NCBI GenBank assembly: GCA_027574665.1
Contig: CM050652.1
Coordinates: 7,916,589 to 7,980,588 of the forward strand
DNA from: Rhynochetos jubatus
Taxonomy: Eukaryota; Chordata; Aves; Eurypygiformes; Rhynochetidae
Direction of reading: 5' to 3'
Length of the DNA: 64,000 nucleotides
Positions within the stretch are counted from its first letter, which is position 1. Each line of letters begins with the position of its first letter. Both the position numbers and the translations under genes were made by a program. Positions 27,538-42,100 of the stretch are shown in pieces. The notes below the pieces were generated by a model. The model saw only the letters and a program-made list of their open reading frames with translations, was not told the origin of the DNA and did not search any database.

Positions 27538-29259
27538 GTTATTTTAAAAGTACAATGAAGTTAGAACAACTCAGCACAATTTTTACGACATGCGTCTGTT
27601 GCTACTATTTCCCTGCCACATTTTTTTCTTGTTGCTAATAGTCTTTGTTTTCAAAGCTAATAAACACACATATAAAAGTCAATCCTGATGGTATTTTCTA
27701 TCAGCAGCCACACAGATTCCTATTTAATTTTATCCAGAAAATAGTTTATACAGTGCATTTCTCAGTAGCATTGTCTAAGAGTCAAAACAGACAATCTTTC
27801 CCAACTTGGCTGTCTGCCATGACAACTTTCCTGGTCCAGTTTCCATTTATTAATATTTATTGTTGCCGGTTTTTAGCCTCTTCACAGCAAAATATAGTGT
27901 TATAAAGAGATTGAAAGTGTCATAAGAGACAAAGGCAACATTATGAAAAGAAAAATGGCCCTAAATTTTCAAGCAGAATTCTATATCGTACATAGCAAAA
28001 AACTGATGCCATTGCATTTCTCAAGTAATAGCATCAGTGCTTATAGTCCCAAGTGTCATCATTTTATTTCAGCTGTAGAATATTATTTGTAGAGACTCAA
28101 AAGGAGAATCTCTGGGGATAAACCTTTCCTCCTTGTCTGATAATGTAAATTTCAAATAGGTTGACAAACAGGACCTAGCCAAATCATCAAGAGCTGCTGA
28201 TTAGTCTTGTTGGCCTTCAAGATCAGATATTTCTTCTCTACTTCTTAAAGTTCACATATTTAATATCAAAGAACTTTGTTATTTTCCTAATTATTCATTG
28301 CCATTACCTTTGAATGCATGTACCCATACACCAGACTAGCCAGGATTCTTGTAAAACAGAGATCAGCTAAAGCCTGAGGACATATAATGTCTTATTTATA
28401 AGACAGATAATGTCTTTATGACCAGTAAATACTGGAATTATGGGTTTAAAACTCTATTGCCTAAATTATTCATAAGAACAAACTGCATTGTTATACTGAT
28501 GTTGAGCCTTGTACTGCAGGAATAAATGTTAGAACTGGGATAGTGCTGCAAGTGATGCAGGTTGCTGCTTCTACAGGATCACACCTCTAAAAAAGTATGT
28601 CTGAGAGAGACCAGGGACTGCACCCAGAAATCACCAACGATGGTTTCATCACCTTTAGCTTTAAGTCTGTGCCTCACATTCCCTTTATGGTAAGCAAAAG
28701 GAAAATGGATACTTCAGTCATGATCTGTCCAGTTTCTGACATGCTTTCTCCAAATCAGGTTGGTGTCCTAGCAATATCCTTTTTCATTCTTTGACCCTCA
28801 CAGAAAAGCAGGCGATCAGACCAGATGAACCCAACCCCAAGTCCAATTTCTCTACACAGTGTCAGGAGATGGTCATGGCTCAAACTCTGAATGAGCCAGG
28901 CAATTTTCACTCACTGTTGTAGACTTGCTGGGGCACGGAAAATCAGACTTTCACAAAGAATTAGGCTACTATTTAAGCAAATGACAAAAAGGAATTCTTA
29001 TTTATGTATTTATTTTAAACAGTACTCAGCACCTGCACACTAAGCAGAAAAACAAAGAAAATGGCTGCTGGAAGATTTGATGACAGTCCGTAAGAAAATG
29101 CAATTCAACAGAAAGAATTTCCCTTTGGTATGGCTTGCAATGGGTTATGAGGCCTGTTTTCTATGTTAGGGACCTGACGTCATGACTTTTGCTCTCAAAC
29201 AATCTCTGGCTGCAAGGATGGGTTGCAAAGGTGGTTCATAAGGTGGGCAACTTGCTCTG

Positions 29260-29720
29260 GGTATGAGCATTTTAGGAGGTGTACAATGATTGTGCTGATC
29301 TTGTAACATGAATAAATAATAAAGATCTGTGACAACTGTGTAGTAAAATTCAGGACGGAAGTTCAGAACTAAATGTGGATGTTTATTATTTACTCTAAGT
29401 TATAATTCTGTTTAAAAATTAAAGATTAGCTCATTAGCTGGTAAATTGCATTTTATTTCCAACTGATTTATGAGTCCTGAGGTGTTTGGACAGGGCTTAA
29501 GATGACAAAAATTAAAAAAGCTATATGCAACATCCCTTTATTTGCTTTTGGTGTGGCACATGAAATAGCCTATTTTAGAAAGCCTTTTCTTTGTGAATCA
29601 ACATCATTAGCAATCAAAGAAAGCTATGAGCATTGAGTGCAAATGTTTGAACTTCTGTAATTTGCATGTCATTAATAAGTGGAGTGGCAGAGTTTGGTCA
29701 TAAAGTTTTTTTTTGAAAGT
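29260..29720. promoter_or_regulatory. Possible developmental enhancer-like element
   Basis: This block is dense in homeodomain and POU-type words: an exact octamer ATTTGCAT at 29660-29667, followed four bases later by ATTAATAAG; TCATTAGC/AGCAATCAAAG in the preceding 100 bases (the latter fits a TCF/LEF core ATCAAAG); and GCTCATTAGCTGGTAAATTG near 29430. Such clusters are typical of conserved non-coding elements in gene deserts around developmental genes, but AT-rich DNA generates these words by chance. Low confidence without alignment. Confidence 0.2.
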
Positions 29721-32700
29721 TCCCATCGCTGTTACAGCTGGAATCATGGTAGCAATGGTGAGATGCCTGATTCCAAGTAATGAATGGCTTTAGGGAGCTA
29801 GGAGTCACTTCTGGCATGGCAAACAGCAGCCTGGGGTTTGCCCATGGCAACATGAACCTCTGCTCACACAATTCGTCTGCCGTAAACCCTCTCTAGCAAG
29901 ATCTCACTTTTGCACTAAATGTTCATCTTTGTTCATAGGTTAGCTACTCATTTTACTTCTCTCCCTCATTATTGGATTAGTGGACTGCCAAAATACCTAG
30001 AACACTGGAGATGCACAAAGTGGTCCTGCAAAAAGGATATCGAGCCTATTTAAAAAACCAGAAGATGCCAAGAGGTGAAGGAGCCTGCTCAAGGATGTAC
30101 AGAAAATGTATGCCAGTGCTTGAAATCAGGTCCTCAAAATTCAAGTCTAGTGTCCGGAGGCTTAAAAACCAAGGAGTAAGAACACAGAGCTGTCGCTGAA
30201 TTATTGGTAGACTGCCTTGGGGAAGCAAAAGTAAAATACAGACAGAGCCAGAGAGGGGAAAAATCAAACATCAAGTCAAACAGAACAAGTTGCCTTTGGT
30301 AGTCAGGTTTTCCTTATTTTCTACCTCTAAATTTCATGATCTGGACGGCTGTTTTCATCATCCCAGTGTGTCACAATAATCAGCAGTGACACGAACCAAA
30401 CCGACAACTGGGGAAAATAACTCTGATACCTTTGATTAAAAATAATCAATAATGCAGCGTGAAAAGCTCCAGCAGGTAGGAAGGGCTGGTGACTCAGGAG
30501 GCACAATGGAAAAGGCCAAGTGAGCGAAACGCAGAGCAGCCTTTCCCTCCTCTCCCACGACTGCCCACAGGTAGAGCAGGGACATGGCTCTGGCTTGCAG
30601 GCAAGCACAATAACTCGGACAAATATTGCAATCTATAGTTCACCGACCCCAAATGATTACTGCGCTCCTCTCATGCGTTCAGTAATTTTCTGTCCTGATT
30701 CAGCAGGATTCAAGCAGGGAACCCAAAAGAAACTAAACTCTTTAGCCCTGCTTAGAAAAAATTAATAAAAAGGTGAAAACTCAGCTCCCTGCTTCCCCTC
30801 ATAATTTTTTAATGTTGTGTTGGAGATTGGGTTTTAAAACCTCTTTCAGACTTAGCTACCAGAGTAGCCACCCCCTGGTCCACTGTGAAATGGGCACATG
30901 GTTAGAGGGACAGTTTGAGACCACATCCAAAAAAATTTGCCAGCACACAACTTCAGCACACATTTGCGCCCCACTTCAGAAAGGTGCCGAAGGACAGGCT
31001 GAGATCACTCTGGTGCTCCTGCATCTTGCGAAAGACTTAAAATCCCTGCTGTGATCAAGCAATTAGAATGAAACTAAAAGACATTTATTCAAAGAGGAAA
31101 AAACCATGAAAGAACCAAGAGCTCCAGGAATTTGCACAGGCTGAATTTTGTTGGTGAAGGAAAATTCTACCCTCAAGGTAAACCAAAACCTGGTTTTTTG
31201 GAGGGGTTCTTGTGTGGTTTTTTTATTTGTATTTAAAATTGTCCAGGTTTGTTAAAGACAAGACAATGTGATCAAATATGTGTTCTGAAGATGCGCCTGC
31301 TCCCATCCATGGCTGCATCATTTCCCTTGCTCAAGGGGGACTTGGGAAACTGTGACAGCCCAGCCTCACACATGAGCCTCTGAATATATTTCCTGTGACA
31401 TTTGCACCCATTCCAACATCTGAGCCGTGCTACTCAGACCACTTCAGGCACACACAGTCATCTTTGTCGGCCATTGCTCAGGCATTGGTGGCTCTTTGGT
31501 CCCCATAACTGTCCCTTGCTATCATGGAGGAGGACAGCAGAGAAGAGCCAAGCTTCTTGGTGGAGCTCAGACTTGTGCAGTCTGGTGTCTAAGTTACACC
31601 AAAATGTTAGAAACTCCTCAGTGTCTGGATGCAGGGGACTTCTGAGATGTTCCTTTGTCCCCTAGGCTTCCTGGCCTTCCAGTCGGTTCCAATATGATCC
31701 CATAGGTACGAGACAGCTGGCAGGCTACAAACACCACCATCCTCAAACCCGTCTCCCTAGCTTAGCCTGAGGCCAGAAAGTGACAGTGAACAGACTCTTA
31801 ATTGTTCAAATATTCACTGCATGAAGCAAATTTTTATATGAATATTTCATACAGGCAATTTTTAAGTAAACTGTTACTCTCCACTGAATCTGTTCTATCC
31901 AAAAGGTGCCACCTATGTTGGCCACTAGAATCCATGAACATAACACTGGTCTGACCAACACAAGGTGGACAGTTTATTTGCCCTTCGACATTATCTCCTG
32001 TTTTCACTGCAGGAAGCAGCATTCTCTGTTGTTGACACTGCAATCCAGATGTTTTAATTCTGTTCAGCTACACAAACATATGCACATATTCCTCCAGTAG
32101 TCAGCAACAAAAGCAAAACAGACTCAACTTCTATAAGCGTCAAACACAGCCAACATACTTGAGGCACATAAAAAAGTTTGGCACAGTACAAAATTTATAA
32201 CAACCCTTTTAATGCAAGATGCATCATAACAGAATCATGATTTGACTAAGTGTTTGATATTCTCATGCAACCATTACTGTTAACAGGATTCATAAGTCAC
32301 ATTCCTTTAGCATATGTACTTTAAAGGGGATCCTTCACTTTGTATTTAAATCTTACTATAAATTTCCCCAGAGGAAAACCTGCAAAGGATGCAGTCATCC
32401 TTACCAGCCAAGGGAGACAAGTGTCCAATTTACAATGACCTAAAAGATTCAGATTCAAGGACGAAAAGGAAATATTAACATTTTTCACTACGTTTACAAA
32501 GTTTCTGTTAAAGCTCCTGCCTCCAACGAGAATCTAGGTGCCATACTAATGCAAACCCAGTAGTAGATAGATGTACGACTGTGAGCAAGGGAATAAGTTT
32601 TAGAGGATCCCAGCTGATTATCAGAATGTTGGAAGGGAGATAGGAGTGAATTCCTAGCAGGAGGCGGACTCCTGTTTATAATGGGAAAAGACAGCAAATC

Positions 32701-35589
32701 CATCTACCACTTCCAGTGGTGCTCCATCCTGTGCTACAAATATAGGCACAGCTTCAAAACATGACATTTCTGTTTTCTTAGATGGTTGGATGAATAGTGC
32801 ATCAGGAAAGATAAGACCAGCATATCCATTAGAGTTGAAGCAGCTGAGGTTGCTGTTCCTCAGCTGACACTTAGGAGTTAAATTTTGTCTGCTGCAAGGC
32901 GAAGGAAAATCAATTCCCCCAGCCTGTTGAGAAACACTGCAAAGAGCAGAAGGGAAACAACTACTGCCTACACTGGCCTGCTCCCTTGGATGGCAAAGAT
33001 CACTCCACAAGCTGCCATTCCACATTCCCTAAAAGCTTAACTTTCAGCTACAGTTATCTTGACTTCTGTCCTGTGAAGAGTTCTTTCCCCATGGTCAGAA
33101 GAGATTATTTTTAAAAAAGACTGAGACCTCCTAGAATAAGAAAGAATAATTAATAATTTCTGCTAGAATAATAATCTCTGCTTCCCAGCAAAGCCCTTCA
33201 CACTCCTAAGGGAAACTTTTGATGGGAAACATTCCCCAAAACTGGGGAATGTAATATTAACCTGTAGAAGCAAAAATAAAATTTGTTTCAGCAGTGGCCT
33301 GTGTCTTGAGACACTTTGCATTAGGTTTTAGGTGAGAATATTGACAAAACCCAACTTAACCCAAAGAGGGATTTAAAAATCTAATACCACCTCTCTCGTA
33401 GTCATCAATTTAGGACTCAGCACAGTTCATACTTTCTGCTTGCCAGCAGGTCACCTTCAGATAATTTGATTCTGGCAATAACATAGCAATTTTTCTAATC
33501 ACGGCAGACTCCCCCACCAGATGTTGTGCTCTGGAAGCCCTCGCTGTGATTTCTTACACTGTGGTGCTTCTGTAAATGCTGCAGCTCATAGCTGCCACGT
33601 ACCGCACTACATGATAAAAATTAAGTCACTTTAGGTGAAGCTTTGAACGATTCTCTGAGGGGAAGCTGCCTTCTTATTTAGACTGGCAGAGCCAGAACTG
33701 AATGTAATAAAGTGATAGTGGAAGAGATGTGGGGGAGAGAAAACTTGTTTCTTCCCACGAGGAGGTCCTTTCAGCCCACTGCCTGGAGGAATGAGGCACT
33801 AGTCTCTTAGGATTGCTTACATATCTTTGGAGATGCAATAGGAATCACAAGCTGCAGTTTGTTAACATATATAATTAGTTGAGCAGTGTTGCAGAGGGCC
33901 AAAACAACTTTAAAGGCTTCTGATGAATGTATATTGTCACTTGCAGGTGAAGTCTTCACAGGAATGAGGTGCCACCAGAGCTGCTACTAGGCGGCTCCCA
34001 CCTGAATGGCCAGTAGGTGCCATTAACCAGCCAAGCACCTCCAAACACATCACTTTAGTTTCCATGGTGAGATTTTGCCTCTGAAGTAGGAAATCTCTGT
34101 CACTGGCTCTCCTAAGCCTGTGGAGACATGAGCTCGCAGGAGGGGTCCATATCTAAGTGTCCCAGAGCACATTCCTCTCTTCTGCCAGGACCACAAGGAA
34201 GGAAGGCACCAGAAGGCAAACTGTCCCTAAGTCTCACAATTCGGGAGAAACTCGGATGGGTGACAGGAGTCCTGTGATCCATGTCCTTGCCCCCTGGATG
34301 GCTTCTCCACTTTTCCTAGCAGTTTTTCTATGTAAACTCCAAGGAACAGCAGGAGCTGTGCCTGGACTCCATCTGCATTCCCACTCCCAAATAGGTACTG
34401 CAGCCTCTTGCCTCCACTTCTATGGTCTCAGTCCTCTGTGCTACTGGGAGGAAAGCAGTTCCACATATTCAAGTAATTTTTAGCAATTTTAAAGCTGATA
34501 AGTATCCATTGAAGATTAATTTTGACAGCTTTTATTTGAATAAAAGTTTAAATTAGTCACCGGATTTTCATTTTTAAACATGTGAGTTAAACAGTGGTAG
34601 AAATCTCACTTTGTTGACATTTTCGTTAACAGAAACAGAACGCTTCACACAGTCAGTGGCAAATAGTCAAGATCATTTTCTGTATGGCTGATTTATTTAT
34701 CTGTAGTCCAGCACAATTAAGAGAACAAGCCAAGGGGGTAGCAGTGAGACAGCACTGGTGCTGAGTCAGCAGATGTACATGACAGGGAGATGCTCAACCT
34801 GCTCCTCACAAGATCTGGGATCCCAGCTTTGTGCAGTCTACATGCCTGTGCAAGTTTCCAGCTCCCTTTAACCACAGTTCAGTCCCCTCTGCGTATTCGT
34901 TTCTGTCAGACAGTGTCCTCATTTTTTTGTGTGTTTCCCAACAGAGTCCAGGCTCAGTCTGAGCACCACCCTACACGTGCGGTGAGATTGCAACCTTTCC
35001 CTCTGTGGGTCACCTTCTCGATAAGTATAAATCAAACCTGAAGATGAATCTTTACGCAACAAGCATATCCAAAGTCTTGTTACACAAATCTGAGAAAGAT
35101 ACTGGAAAAACAAAACAAAATCCACACAAGTAACAGTGTGAAGTGTCTTGCCTTCAGATGTTGTCATCTCTCCATGTTAAAGAATCCAACTAGACCTCAA
35201 CAAGAAGCTACAGGGATAAAATTAACCATACATTGTGCCATAACTGTGACTAAACGCCTCATGGAAAAAAAGCTGTTCCTCTCCCTATTTCAAATGTCTA
35301 ACAGCATTAACATAAATTTACAGCGTCTCCTGGGTTGTGTCTCTGTTTCTCTTTAACTTCATGGGTTTCTTCAGAGAGAAACAGAGAAAACTTGAGCAGA
35401 AGCAGGCTGATCTGCAGTGCACTGCAGCCCCATTTCCTTAGATCTGACTCCCTCTCCCATCCCCAAACACTCCCTGCATCCCCTGTGCTTTCCTTCTGCA
35501 GCATCCTCAGCCCCTCACTGGACCCTTTGCTCATGCTGCTGCCTGAGTTACCTGCTGTTCCCATCAGCCACAATCTCCTTTAGGTACAA
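29721..35589. other. Non-coding, no gene recognised
   Basis: Mixed AT-rich sequence. The longest frames (minus 32654-33025, 123 codons; plus 34157-34483, 108 codons) show no domain, signal peptide or splice-compatible context that I can defend. No repeat family is recognised. Confidence 0.55.
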
Positions 35590-35990
35590 TTAGACTATTA
35601 CCGTTTGATACACGGAAATACGAGAGCAAGCGTTCAGCCTTGGGAAGACGCAGGGGATCCTTTTAGATTACGCTGGGTGCCGCGTACAGGCAACGGCTTG
35701 CGAAAAGGGAACGAGTTGCAACAAAACGGGCCTCGGTTTCTCTGAGCTCCTGGAGGGCTGAGTTTTCCTGTGAGCCAGGAACTGCCTTAAGAAATGATTA
35801 CTCAAAATGTCACCTGCAATGAAGCCAGATTCAGATTCCATACCACCAATTTTTCTTTCCTTTGAAGCCGAATGCAAAGCTCTGGACAACAGTTGCCGCT
35901 CCATAGTGAGTTTAAATAATGCGTGAAAAAGCCACTGCTGTCAAAAAGGGCAGAGTATAAAATAAAATAGAACCGATAGCCTTCTGCCAC
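35590..35990 (+). promoter_or_regulatory. Small CpG cluster with TATA-like box
   Basis: About a dozen CpG dinucleotides fall within 35618-35740, far above the surrounding density. Downstream, TATAAAATA lies at 35956-35964 on the plus strand, and a polypyrimidine tract plus AG (35866-35867) and a GTGAG (35906-35910) bracket a 38-base micro-segment. These are weak promoter- or exon-like marks and could be accidental. No coding frame supports a gene. Confidence 0.15.
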
Positions 35991-36150
35991 TGGAGTTACT
36001 GGTCACAATTCCTTTTATTTCAGCATGAGCAGATTCAGGCCTAGAGTATTCTCAGAAGGAGAATCTTAGAAGCCAGTCACAGGGTAAAATTAACACCTGC
36101 TGATTGATCGAGATTTTAAATATTTCCTAAAAGTAATGACAGTGCAAAAG

Positions 36151-36166
36151 AAAAAAAAAAAAAAAA
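36151..36166 (+). repeat. Poly(A) run
   Basis: Sixteen consecutive A residues, the longest homopolymer seen in the window. No recognisable retrocopy sits upstream. Confidence 0.85.
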
Positions 36167-39100
36167 GGTAGCACATCTCCGTGTTTCCATCTGTTCAGCA
36201 TTCACTGCTGTGGTTTCTAGCTTTGTTTTTTATTTAAATAGACTTTGCCCTGCAGAAAACAGATCCTTTGATATTACAGTTGACCTTTTGGGTTTACTCT
36301 ACTTAAATGTTTTCCCCTGAATAAGGTTCCTACCTCTGCAAAAAAGGAAGGAAAAATAAATCCAGCACTTTTTCTTTAATCCTAGCTGCATCCTCCATTT
36401 GAATCAGTGCACAAAGGTAACCAGATTTGGGATCAGCATTTTAAGTTTTCCCAACAAGCTTTCCTATATTGAACTACAACTCTACAGGAACAAACCACTC
36501 CTTTTGAAAACTTTTCTTACCTACTCACTGGATTCCTGTAAAATTTTGGCTTTGTTAACTGTAAATTAACTTTTAATGACTCCACCTTCTGAGTATTAGG
36601 GATGGTAATGATACTTCTGGTAGGGAACACGTGAGGAGGAAAATTCTCACATGGGTATTTAGGATCATACTGTATAAACAATTACAGCATTCAATGTCTG
36701 CAGAAAATCAAGTGGCAAATCAGCAGTGAATATCAATTATACATCTGCTGCATCACAGAGGCAGATGGCACTTTAATTGTACATCTGAAACATTATGGAC
36801 AATTTTCCCCACCCCAGCCTCGTTGAAATAGTGGCTTTAACACCTAAAAATATCAAGGCAGGGTACGTATGCAATGACTCATCTAAGAATTCATTTTAGT
36901 TTGAAAATAAATGTTCTACCAGTAAACCAATAATAATCTCCAATATTCACAGCTTATACGTGGCAACCTTGCTATCTTGATCGAGGTAAAAACTTCTATC
37001 GATGAAAATCAATAGGGTGACTGCATGGGTCACATCACTCAGCTCAGAGTGTGAAATTGTCGAAGAGTTTGAAGATCAATGAGCCAAATTCTTTTGATTG
37101 CATCTGTAGAAATTGGAAGAAATGTCATGGAGATAAGTAGAATAATGTGGATTTACACTCCCCGCCCCACTTGATTCTAAGAGAAGAAAGATCAAATCCT
37201 TTTTTTTCCTTAGACAGGAATAGTTTTCTGCAATAGGGGAAATTTTATGGAACTTAAACAGACTCAACTACAGCTACTGACCACGGAGAAATCAATCGAC
37301 GCCAGCCTACATATGAAAGAACAAATCTGGCCACCCAAAGACAGTCATGTTAATGCACAAATACCGGAAGTGTTGTGAATGCTTACTTAACTAATGATTA
37401 TTAAAAATTAAAACTGACTGCTCTCTTATTCAGAGATGACTATATATTATTCCATTTGCATAGACTTTGGTAATTAATCCACCTCTGCTTTATTATATAC
37501 GGACAATAATGCGCATTTCAAATATGATTTGCTCCTTACTCCCATTATGTACAAAACTGAGGGGTTCTTCCATGTCCATGAAGTCATACAGTCTTGAAAT
37601 GGCCAGTAACTCTTGACATCAGTTTGCATTTCAACATGCAGGTGGAGAGCACACATTTCCTTGTATCCCAAAATATATTTGGGGCTAGCTACAACAGACA
37701 CCTTTCATTTACAACATGACAACAGATGCATTTTCTTGAGAGAAATGGAGAAAGTTAATGACTGAAACCTGTATTTGGAAGCTGGTGTCTCAGGTAAGTT
37801 ACCAACAGAGACAAACCAAACAGGAACATTCAAAACAGGATCCATGTCCAAGACACCAGCCATCTCTGGAATTTGCAGCTAAGATTTAATTCCTACTGGT
37901 GAATCAAAGTTCTTAGGGAAATTTCACTTGGATGATTCTTTATTTAACTGGTGTACCCAAAAATGAGAAATTCCCCCAAATGACCCAAGCACTGCCTGAC
38001 CAAGAAACCTAGTTGTAAAACTTTGTTGAAAGAATGTGTCAAATTACTCCCACAATACAAAAATATTTGTGTTGGAATCAATGTAAGCAGCATGTTTAGT
38101 TTTGCTTGTGCAAGGCAGTGGACAGCAGAGACTGATTCTGATAATGGATACACAGGAGGAAGAGAATTCAAGAGGAACAACCCATCAGTTGAGGACTCTC
38201 AACAAATACACCTTTGCTTATATACTGTAGTAAGGATGGTGACAAAATTAGTTTCTGTATCAATCAAGAGGGCAATAGAGGTCTCTTCATACAGAATTAT
38301 TAACTCCTGAATCCAAAAGAAAATTTCAAAGTGGAGAAAATACCCACTGCTCGGAAATTCAGCAAGTTACAAAATTTCTCCATCATTTTTCTTGTGCCAT
38401 CACTGTATCTTCTGCTGTCTGCAATTTTGTCTATTTAAAGCTGAAGTGCCTCCTCGCAATCTCATTAAAGCCAGCAGGCTCAGAATACTGATTCAAGGAC
38501 TTTTGTCCACGTGAAATACTCAACCTATTTTAAACACAAGACTAGAGAAAACAGCATTCAACATAAAGCTGTATTAATATAGTAAATAAGTGCTATCATT
38601 ATAAATATCTTGTTAAAGAAAGATATTAAAATGATGGTTTTCACTATTCTTTTGGTTTCATTAGCAGTTTCTTTATCATGAACTAGAAAAGAAGGAATTC
38701 TTAACCACACTAGTCTACTAGGGGATTGGTAATGTTATTAATCCTTATTAGAACTGTTGTTTTTTAATTTTAGATTTCAGTAGAAATATCATCCTGCTGT
38801 TCTGAGAACTCTGACCCACAGAGTTTGAGGGACAGCACAAAAGCAAATCTCCCTATTGCTCCAGCTCGATCTGGAAGTTAGAAGCCCCTCCTGAGGCAGC
38901 AGGATACCTAGAACAAAGGCTGGTTTTCATAGAAAGGTTGATTTTCATCCATCACCAAAATCTTGGAAACTCAATCCAAACCTGAGGTATCAGGACACAA
39001 ACACTGCTGGTCCAACATGTAGAAACAACTGTCCCATTTACCCTCACAGCCACCTACCCTGTGTCCATGTCTTGCTGTTAAAGAAGCCAACACGAGGGGT

Positions 39101-42100
39101 CGGTTGGACTTTTGCTCAGCCATTGTCCAGCCCCCTGGGATTGCCGGTAAGAACACAACCTGTGCCAATCCTCTGGGAAGGCCAACATTTTTGGCCACGA
39201 AAAGCTAGATGATCATCCCTGCAAACAATTAATTGGTTTTAAGAAAATGAGCAAACCCTAATCCCCTGAAAAATCAATGTAAATGTGGAATAATTGAGAA
39301 CAGTCTTTGTTCCCAGATCTCTAAAATGAGACCAGAACAGAGAAAAAATGGGGTTTGAAACACTTATGCCAACCTTTTTTGTCACAATAGCTTATATAGC
39401 AGTAGTAATAATGACCTTCACTAGACATTTCCTTGAGTACTAATGACCTGGGGTTAATGGCCCAAGGTGTAGTTTTATGCAGTCAACTGTCACTGCCAGC
39501 AATTAATTACCAGGAAATACAATGTGCTCTGACCACTATGGCTCAATTAGCCTCATATTATTCAAAAATGAGAACCATTTCAATCTTATTTACTGTGAAG
39601 CTGTCCCAGATTTTACTTTAATATATTAGCCTAAAAAAAGCTTGAGCCTATATTAAGCCAAACATACGTTCTACAACACTCCTCCATTAACTTCTCACAA
39701 ATTATGGGGAGTCAAAGTCGAGTGTCTTGCAATATGAGGACCATCACAGCCTGCCCACAGATAGACAAATATTATGGAGCAAGGCTCTGTGTGAATTCTG
39801 CTTCTGCACTAGCCAAACCATCCTAAATATAATTTTCAGCTCTCTGGTGGCAGCAAACGGATCAAGAAAAGGGAGAACAGAGGAGGATGCACTGCAGATA
39901 GCAACTCTTTGCTGGCAATAGGTGAGTAGGTTGTGCAGGGATAAGGCCAGGAAAGGATATTCTGTTTTAACCACATTGTGTGGTGCCCCACTATCTCTGT
40001 AACTCACAAATAATATCAGGGTAGACTATTTTTGCACCTGATTTACTTGCATTCATTACATTTTATTATTTCAGCAAGACTTTTGCATCATGTCCTGAAA
40101 ACAAAGCACCTTGGGCTCAAGTCTCATCATTCCTGGTCAGTTGTTGATATTTCAGCACAATCACTAGCTTTCGGGAATCCTGAAAGGCTAAGGAGCTCTC
40201 AGTGGGCATACCTAATGTGATAGGACCCTTCAAAAGGGAAAGCAGGAACCTCGCTTCACGTGCTGTGAGAGTTTCAGCTTCAGGCCAACACAAGAATTCA
40301 TTTATACAAGAAAATTTATATCACTTGAAGGTGATGATGGGCTCGGGTTTGTTTGATACTCAGTGCCGTTAAACCTTGTTTGTGAAATGACTGATTTCAA
40401 CTCACTTCTGCAGGTTTCTCTGCTTGTTGATGTTCAAAAGCACAGATAGTTAAGGGATGTGGGAGCATCCGCCTGGATGGGCACAGGAGAGATGTTTACC
40501 CAAGGTTTGCTAGTGATGGCTGGGGTGGAAACACCCCTTCTCTGGAAGAATTTACGGTGGCCGTGGAGAGCCAGAGACAGCATGCCGTATGGGGAGAGCC
40601 GAAAACCCGGTCCAACCCATCTGTCTGACCCCACATCCAGCTGGTGTCTTCTGTTTTCAGTGAGACACATGAAATGAAGTGGCTATCACTGTCACTGGCA
40701 GACTCAACAAGCGCCCGCAGGACTGTCCACCTGAGCACCCCAGCTGTAGGCACCAAATCACAAAAATGTGCATTTCCATGGGATGTACCGAGGAAGGATC
40801 CACACAGGACTTCTGTATGTATGAGCCCTGATGTGCTAACCACATTAGCCTGCCAGAGGGCTGGATCCTTGCCACGCTGAGAAGTTAGGAGTACAGTAAT
40901 TATGGAAGTATGACATTTGTAACCAGAAGGCAAAGAATTGAAAAATTGCAATCACTCAATGTTACAAGTCCTTCCTATGTATTAGTAGCTATTCAAAGCC
41001 TTGCATTTTAATTGTGGCAATCACAGCACTTTTAACATTTTATTTTCGTTTAGAGATATCCATCAAGATTTCCAATGCATTTTTAAAAAAGTCAGAGGGA
41101 CATCGTTCTTTTATATGTTGTCAAAAGGAGTTATCATATTTAGTGATCTTTTCAAACTGTTAATGTGTTACTTTCATCCTAATTGTAGAAAGGCTCTAAT
41201 TAATCATAATGATCATTTACTCAAACACCCACTAAATCTCTACTGCAAATAGCAATGCACTGTAGCATCCTAAAATAAACAAAACAAAACAAAAAAAAAA
41301 TCAATGACCACATCACTGATGACATAATTTTATCAGTCATTCAGAATGAGCAGCTGGAATAAAAGGCACAAGCCATATTCATAATAAAAAAAGAAAATAA
41401 ACTAGTAATCCCTCTCACTCCTGTTTTAAAGCATAGTGATAAATGGGAAAATTCAGATATGCAAACATTACAGTCTGCTTCTTCTACACCACATTCATTC
41501 AGAGGGACAAGGGACAGAAAATTGATGGCACACACTAGAGCAGAATCAAAGAGATAATGATTTTATAGTCCTGCAGCTCAGATGAGTAGAAGGTGACACT
41601 CACCACAGGGAAGCCAAGAGCAATCTCAGGGAGTGTTTAATCTCATTCAGCTGAATTAAATAATCATGTTTGAAGTCTTAGGCAAGTTTAGGGAGGCATA
41701 TATATATAAACTTACAGATATACTATAAAGTTGAGGTAAAGTTCAGTGCTACAGGGTAATTTATCAACAAGAAATGGCTAAATTCCTGGTCCACGGTAGC
41801 AAGCAGCCATGAAGCACGGAGCAGGAATTTGTGACTCTCAGTCCATCCTCCAAAAGAGCAACTAGCACAGCTCAGCTCTTTGCTGCTGAAGCCCATTAGC
41901 AAATTACTGCCTGGCTGGAGCAAGAAGGGAGCTGGGGAGGAAGGGAGATTCCTGCCAGCATGGCTCCTCCCCAGACACCCCCTGGTGCCGCGACACATTA
42001 ACATCTCCCACCCAGACCTTCTGGGAAGCCTGCGGATAAACCCACACACCTGCCCGGTGGAATATCTGCAAAAGGAGCACAGAGAGCGCTGCATAATCGC

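Larger units (their letters stand above)
24726..29259. other. Non-coding, no gene recognised
   Basis: AT-rich single-copy-looking sequence. No frame above about 105 codons and none resembling a protein. It includes a 12-base A run at 27526-27537 and the hairpin-repeat remnant listed at 25.3 kb. Confidence 0.6.

Noticed and set aside
40496-40951. 151-codon minus-strand frame
   Set aside because: No family resemblance, overlapped by several competing frames on both strands, and no clear splice or promoter signals.
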